From positions 1 to 13,595 of the forward strand of contig PITI01000364.1 in the NCBI GenBank assembly GCA_004325065.1: a DNA stretch of 13,595 nucleotides. The letters run 5' to 3'. A program made the translations under genes and the position numbers. Shown here piece by piece: positions 7,944-13,595 of this stretch. The notes beneath the pieces were generated by a model. It was not told where the DNA came from and did not search any database. It saw only the letters and a list, made by a program, of their open reading frames with translations. Each line of letters opens with the position of its first letter. The first letter of the stretch is position 1. This stretch comes from Hamiltosporidium magnivora (lineage: Eukaryota; Microsporidia; Dubosqiidae).

Positions 7944-10289
7944 TTAATTATTTAAATATGTACTTGAATCAATTATAAGATGTTTTTCGAATTCCTTCTG
8001 TAAATGAAGAATGCAAGTGAAATTAATCTGCTCTTTATAGTATTTTAATTCAAATAAAATTAAATTCGCATATTTTTCTTTTTTAATACCGAGTATAGCA
8101 TTATCTATGAAATCGCAATGAGAAATAAACAGATATCGCAGATTTACAAACAAAGCAAAGGTACTCACATCATTTTCAGTTATTTGTATTTTTGTAAGTT
8201 CAAAAGATTCAATAGCGTAAAAATTGTCTTGAACAAATATTTCATAAAGGGAAATATTCACAAAACAACATGCATTTATCTTCAATTTTTGTATTATAGA
8301 TAAATCAAAAAAATGTTTTTCTGAAGAATTTATTTGGCAGGATTTTAAAGTCACACTTTTAGTGCTTTCGATATTTAATATTCCATAATTATTTGGCCCA
8401 AAAGAATTCAAACTTATGTTTTTGAGCGTAATCTTCTTTATAATTTCTAAATTTGGTAATAAAAATTTATCCAATTTGAGAAGTTCGTAAGATGAAAGAT
8501 ACAATGATCTTAACTTTGTGAGTTTTCCTGGTAAAATTACTTCTTTTGATATATTAGAGGTTATATTTAAAAGTTTTAATTGCAAATTCTTTAAAATATT
8601 AAGAGAATTAACGATATTATAAAAGAATATAGAAGAATTAACTTTCACCTTTATGAGATATAATGAAATTAAATTCTTTTTTGTTTTATAATATTCGAAT
8701 TTGAAATTAGGAATAATGATTTCACTCTTTTTTATCTCTAAATTTTTAATATTTGGTAAATTAATAATACTAACCAATGCTTTTAAAGATAAATTACATT
8801 CGCTAAGTTGCATCGAAGTTAAGTTTTCAAGACTAAAAATTTTAAATTTCTCAATGTTTAATATAAATATATTGGAAAATATAATTTTTATATTTTTTAA
8901 AGAATTATCATCGGATAAAAGACCGGAGATTTCACAAGATGGAAACGTATAATTAAAAAAAGTATAAAGTTCGAATTTTTGTTTCACTGATTCATGTTTG
9001 TAAATTTCTTTGAACTCATTATAATTTGCAAGATTATATTTTGGGCTTTGTAATCTGTTTTCTAAATCAGAAGATTCAAGTTTTACAAAATCAAGGTCAA
9101 ATTTTTCCATCATATACCTTTGTATGTTATCTAAAGAAGGTGATGGGGTATTAATAAAACTTTCACAGCTTTCCCGATTAACAAAATTTAAAAATATGAT
9201 TTTTTCAGGATTTATAGCATACATTTGTGTATTTAAAATACTTTTTTCAAACAATGGATCGATGAAATATATTTGTTTTACATTTATTCTTTTCAAAAAA
9301 TCACCAATAAATATTTCAATGTTTATACTATATTCTATATTTTTGAAAATAATGATTTCGATTTCATTTAAAATAAGCTCGAAAAAAATTTTAAAACGGC
9401 TTAAATTATCTTCATTCAAGTATAAAATGTGTATGCATTGTATTTTAAAAAGTAAAACTATGGTATTGAAGAGCTGTAATCTATTTATAGATGAATATAT
9501 ATCTTCCTTAAAATATATGAGAAAACGATGGTCTAATGATAAGATTCTTTTCTCAGTTCCATCACATATACTTTCATGCTCTGTTGGAGATATATCACTA
9601 AGCATTTTAAATGAAAATGTATTAGACATTTGAGCATCCGATATATATAAATGAAAGAATTGATTAAAGAATATTCGAACCATATCAAAGGAAATATCTT
9701 TCGTTGAAATAACACATAACTCCTTGGTAAGAAAATGATCGTTTTCTTTTTGATTCATATTAGAATCGAAATTTAGAAGCAGAATATTAATTATTTGATA
9801 AAATATCGGACATCTCACTGGTTTTAGATTATTAAGAATATAAAAAATATTAAGTAAAGTTCTTGAAGAAATTTTCTCAGTATAGCCAATATAAGAACGC
9901 ATAAGTCCATCAAATATACGAAATTCAGAAGATTGCACATGATCGAGAACTAAGAGAATATGAAGGTTTGGATGGTTTTCTAATAAAAGAAATGCTTCGA
10001 ATTTGATAGGATAGATTCCAATGTCATCAATATCTATACTGTTGCAAATATTAGTATTTATGTTATTCTTACTTTGTTTATTCATGTCTGTTTTTCCACC
10101 ATGTGGAAGGAGAATATTGTTTTCTGCATCATTAGTAGCATCGCTGTTTCTTCTGTCTCCACTCACGCATTTTGCTTCACAAATATCGTCTGGAAATCTA
10201 AAAGTTATTTCCAGTCCAGAAGATAAATCAAAATAGCCAATCAATAAAAAAGCAATAAAATAAATTCCGCCGATTATATTCCTTTTCAT
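7944..10289 (-). CDS. Secreted leucine-rich-repeat-like protein, function unknown
   Basis: A 781-residue protein. Residues 1-25 look like a signal peptide: basic MKRN, a hydrophobic core (IIGGIYFIAFLLIGYF), then a small/polar DLSSG end. No later segment looks like a membrane anchor. Residues 37-41 carry a CxxxC pair, followed by a polar linker (about 42-90). The C-terminal half (about 480-730) shows irregular leucine-rich repeats: LENLTSMQLSECNL (487-500), LPNIKNLEIKKSEI (511-524), LTKLRSLYLSSYEL (590-603) and FVNLRYLFISHCDF (713-726). Regions 100-350 have similar Leu/Ile/Phe/Asn strands but weaker periodicity. The ATG is preceded by CCC and six A, supporting the start. Secreted LRR families are expanded in several microsporidia and are suspected to act at the host interface; that role here is inference. 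Composition is ordinary AT-rich, without the coatomer gene's strand bias or inserts. Confidence 0.72.
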   Translation of the reverse strand: MKRNIIGGIYFIAFLLIGYFDLSSGLEITFRFPDDICEAKCVSGDRRNSDATNDAENNILLPHGGKTDMNKQSKNNINTNICNSIDIDDIGIYPIKFEAFLLLENHPNLHILLVLDHVQSSEFRIFDGLMRSYIGYTEKISSRTLLNIFYILNNLKPVRCPIFYQIINILLLNFDSNMNQKENDHFLTKELCVISTKDISFDMVRIFFNQFFHLYISDAQMSNTFSFKMLSDISPTEHESICDGTEKRILSLDHRFLIYFKEDIYSSINRLQLFNTIVLLFKIQCIHILYLNEDNLSRFKIFFELILNEIEIIIFKNIEYSINIEIFIGDFLKRINVKQIYFIDPLFEKSILNTQMYAINPEKIIFLNFVNRESCESFINTPSPSLDNIQRYMMEKFDLDFVKLESSDLENRLQSPKYNLANYNEFKEIYKHESVKQKFELYTFFNYTFPSCEISGLLSDDNSLKNIKIIFSNIFILNIEKFKIFSLENLTSMQLSECNLSLKALVSIINLPNIKNLEIKKSEIIIPNFKFEYYKTKKNLISLYLIKVKVNSSIFFYNIVNSLNILKNLQLKLLNITSNISKEVILPGKLTKLRSLYLSSYELLKLDKFLLPNLEIIKKITLKNISLNSFGPNNYGILNIESTKSVTLKSCQINSSEKHFFDLSIIQKLKINACCFVNISLYEIFVQDNFYAIESFELTKIQITENDVSTFALFVNLRYLFISHCDFIDNAILGIKKEKYANLILFELKYYKEQINFTCILHLQKEFEKHLIIDSSTYLNN

Positions 10290-10295
10290 TTTTTT

Positions 10296-10298
10296 GGG
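10296..10298 (-). promoter_or_regulatory. CCC-like start signal of the LRR gene
   Basis: Read on the minus strand: GCCC, then six A, then ATG. It has the same C-run, A-run, ATG order as the coatomer gene, with a shorter A-run. Confidence 0.6.
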
Positions 10299-13200
10299 CT
10301 TTTGTCAATTTAAAATATATACAATTGTATTTCTTTTTTTGGCATCTATCGAATTTATATAAATTGTTTTCAAAAAAAGCAACCAAATCTATCAAATATT
10401 TAATATAATATAAAAGACAGCAATATATCATCAAATACAATTTATTTTGTAAAAATTATCATTTTTTAGTCGGAGAATATCACTTTTAAAAAACAAAAAT
10501 TAAATTTAATATTTTGGAATTTTAATTTGTCCAAATAAAATGTGTTTTTTTTTCTATTTAAAATCAAAAAAAATTACTTGATCGAGTAAGAATCATTCAA
10601 TTTTTTAAATATTTTGAGATTTTGATATTTTTTTCGCTTCAAAGATTAAAGAGCTTAGTTGATATCATATTTATTAGCTTTTCGAATTTATTTCGATTGT
10701 AATTTCTATTTAAAAAAAACGATAACGGTATAATTAAATATAAAATAAATCTATAAAAATTCAGATTATTCGAATATTCTATCGATAAAAGTGATCGTTT
10801 TAAGAAAAAAATATTGAAAATTTATTTACGATGATGGCAATTTTATATTTTTAATTTCTATAATCAAATAAAAAAACCATGAGAATTTCTAACTATTAAA
10901 TGAACATTCCATTAATTTTTTTATTGGAATTTTGTAAATTACACAAAATTCTTATTATTAAACACATTGATGGTTTATTATTTGATATGTTACATGTTAA
11001 AAAGGAGTATTACTAAATAAAAGTGAAGAAGTAACGATTAAAACAAAATTCTGAACAACTTGCTTTAAATTTCATGTCTTTATATATGAAATTTCAATTA
11101 AATGACAAAATATTTGTTCATGATAGAAATTAGTAGTAGTTCTGCGCAACAAATCAAACTAAAAAAATATTCTCTATCAAAATATTAATATTTTTAGTAA
11201 TTCAAATCAACTTTGAATGAAAATGTAGAAGTAAAGCAAACCATTCTTGTAATTCAAATTTTCTTGCATTTATATAGCTTTAAACATCTTTTTATTCTTA
11301 TAAATCTGGATTTACGTCTTAAAACCATCTACAATTCTATATACATACAGAATTGATATATTATTTGTCTTTTATATAATATATTTTAAAGCCAATTTCG
11401 TCAAAGGAACACCTTAAATATAACAAAAAGATTATAAGATTATAGGTTGAAAAAAGTACAGAGCTGCTGTTGTAGAAACACCACGGTTTAGATTAAACTC
11501 TATTGTAGAATTAGATAGAACACTACTATTCTTTCTATTTAAGATACATTAAAATAGTATTTGCAATTGTCTAAACATATTATTAAATATATTATAAAAA
11601 AAAATTATGTCTAGTTTAACAATTTATTAACTTCACACAAAATTATCTCGAAATTATTAAAGTAAACATATGATATCACAGTAGTGATAAATATAAATTA
11701 TTGGTTTGTTTTTTGAAGCTAAAACTGTTTCTAAAACCTCTTATAAGTCTATTGATGTATTATTCATAAATCAAAATTTTAATCTAAATGAAAATTTTGG
11801 TTTCTAAGATTTTTTATTCAAATATTAGATTGGGTAATATCAATTGCTATTAATGTTTATCAGTGTATAGGCTTTTTCAATATAGTAAATTATACTATCT
11901 TCATATGAGTTTTCTTATTTCCTATGAAAACAATAACTTAAGTTTTCCTCTTTTGCGTTCGAAAACCAGGTTAGCATTGCTTGTTTGACTTTCTAAATCT
12001 GATTATTCTAGGGTTGACAATTATAAATCCCGTAAGATTAAAACAGTATAGGTTTTATTGGATAAAAATACCTTAAAGTTTTTAGTTAACGAACCATATT
12101 GACTTTAATGAAATATCTCGAGGCCAAGAACTCATGAAATTTTAGATCAATTTACGAAAACCTAGTTCCTCAAAAGTTGTAGTTAATATTTTTGAATGAA
12201 ATCTTAAAAGTCGCGTCCAGATGTTTAAAAATAAAATTTTCTAGAAAATATTTTCAAGAAGAAATAGTCAAAGGTATTATTAGATTTCTGAATGGTCACA
12301 TTGAAACATAAAAAAAAGCACATTTTTACCTTTGATCGTGGTTTTATTTCCGCTTTAGGCATTCCTCTGTGCAAAAAAACATTCTCTAAACTAAAATTCA
12401 AAAAAAAATATTTACAATTTTAAATTAATACCAAAGCCTCTGAAGTCATTATCGAAAATCTCCTTTGAAGATTTACGTTCAAATTTTCACAAATTATGAA
12501 TTGAAAATCACAACTACACCAATCTTATTAACAATTAATTTTGCTCCACATTTTTCATTGTTTTATTTTGTGAAGTTATTAATATTATTTTATGACTTTT
12601 TAAAAAACCGATACGGCTCGTATATAACTACTCCTAAGCCGTACTTTAGAGACTCTAGTGTTATAGTATTATTCTTTTTAATTTTTATCAAATTTTAAAC
12701 AAATATCTGTTTTTCAAATTATAATTCTAAATTTGATGTCAACGGTTTGTAAGTTAATTTCATTTTTTTTCTTTAGAAGCAATTAATTTTATAAGAAAAT
12801 CATTTTATAAGAACAAATACCCAAAACCAATATTAAAGTATGATAAATGTACCGTTCATAATAATATTGTCATATAATTATACTTTTGTAGAAGTAAATA
12901 TAAATAATTACATTTCTATTTAAATATACTCATTTAATAATTTTCGAGGTTTCTAAAAATATAATAAACAAGACTAGTTTTATTATGCGAATTTTTATAT
13001 ATATTAGGATTAGATTAGACAACCACTGTTTATTTTAAATATATGATTTGAAAAATTATTTATTTGAAACTAGTAATTTTGATGTTACTGTGATATATTT
13101 TTTAAAAAAAAGAAATTATTTTATCAAATTTTTTGAATATTTTTTTCATTTTAATTTGTAATTAAAATATTTTAAAAAGTGATATAATCATGATAGACAA

Positions 13201-13314
13201 TACAATGTATATATTCAATAATTTTTTAGAAAAAGAAAAACGTTGGTAAGAAATAAATATGATAATTAAAAAGATAATTAAAAAACTATTTTGATAGAAA
13301 ATTAGATTATATAT
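10299..13314. other. 3-kb gene-free AT-rich region
   Basis: No ATG-initiated frame with coding character on either strand. The longest open stretch (12465-12698, plus) has no internal ATG and would need a TTG start. No tRNA, rRNA or transposase sequence was recognised. It lacks the strong tandem arrays of the left half of the window. One short GC-containing inverted repeat stands out at 12612-12643. Confidence 0.6.
12612..12643. other. 7-bp perfect inverted repeat with 18-base loop
   Basis: TACGGCT at 12612-12618 pairs with AGCCGTA at 12637-12643. Four of seven pairs are G-C, unusual in this AT-rich stretch. No gene is nearby and no function is assigned. Confidence 0.4.
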
Positions 13315-13595
13315 AAAAGTAAGAAAAGACAAACAGAAAAATGCTTTTTTAAAAATATAAAATCAAATTTTATTCTTTAATTCAATGTATATTAAAAGTA
13401 AGAAAAGACAAACAGAAAAATGCTTTTTTAAAAATATAAAATCCAATTTTCTTTAATTCAATGTATATTAAAAGTAAGAAAAGACAAACAGAAAAATGCT
13501 TTTTTAAAAATATAAAATCCAATTTTCTTTAATTCAATGTATATTAAAAGTAAGAAAAGACAAACAGAAAAATGCTTTTTTAAAAATATAAAATC
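13315..13595. repeat. 76-79-bp tandem repeat running off the right edge
   Basis: Units start at 13315, 13394, 13470 and 13546. The first is 79 bp, the next two are 76 bp, and the fourth is cut by the window end after 50 bases. Each begins AAAAGTAAGAAAAGACAAAC and contains ATGCTTTTTTAAAAATAT. The 3-bp length difference lies in the segment after AAAATC (CAAATTTTATTC in the first copy, CAATTTTC in the others). Copies are otherwise almost identical, so the array is recent or actively homogenised. Confidence 0.96.

Noticed and set aside
9124..9633. 169-residue plus-strand open frame with an ATG start
   Set aside because: It lies wholly antisense to the LRR gene, has no CCC-like signal upstream and no domain. 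Long antisense frames are expected opposite such codon use.
10228..10440. 70-residue minus-strand frame overlapping the LRR gene start
   Set aside because: TTG start, out of frame with the LRR gene, and lies over that gene's start signal.
12465..12698. 77-residue plus-strand open frame
   Set aside because: It begins at TTG and contains no ATG at all.

Overview
This window looks like AT-rich, repeat-rich nuclear DNA from a microsporidian. Only two genes can be supported. Both are intronless and on the minus strand, and together they cover about 37% of the window. Three things point to Microsporidia. One gene is a divergent COPI coatomer beta' subunit that has lost its C-terminal end. The other is a secreted leucine-rich-repeat-like protein of a kind microsporidia often expand. 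Both start codons have a C-run followed by a pure A-run directly upstream (CCCCC-A10-ATG and CCC-A6-ATG), which matches the CCC-like start signal described for this phylum. The low gene density and heavy repeat load suit a species with an expanded genome; Hamiltosporidium is my guess, but the genus is not proven by this sequence.

Layout. 1-195 is a 65-bp higher-order tandem repeat running off the left edge. 196-2072 is gene-free and holds a 20-bp array (737-957), a GGATTAGATT-type array (1481-1619) and a 27-bp alternating A/B array (1666-2072). 2073-4793 (minus) is the coatomer beta' gene (SEC27/COPB2), whose stop codon touches the 27-bp array. 4794-6020 holds its start signal and four more repeat blocks: TATTAG-type, TACTAA-type, an 8-bp GAGTATTA array and a 33-bp array. 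6021-7943 has no supported gene. 7944-10289 (minus) is the secreted LRR-like protein. 10290-13314 is a 3-kb stretch with no recognisable gene. 13315-13595 is a 76-79-bp tandem repeat running off the right edge.

The two genes have no evident functional link. The first is housekeeping (Golgi-to-ER vesicle coat); the second is a candidate exported or surface protein at the parasite-host interface. The most unusual feature is the coatomer gene. Its base composition flips strand near 3850: the plus strand is C-rich and G-poor to the left, G-rich and C-poor to the right, and both trends continue partly into the flanking repeats. The flip reshapes the protein. The last 293 residues contain about 45 Val but no His, one Thr, one Pro and one Gln, while the first 165 residues have about 19 Thr, 7 His, 6 Pro and only 6 Val. 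Three long Asn/Thr/Ser-rich inserts, built from repeat units that keep the reading frame, interrupt its beta-propellers.
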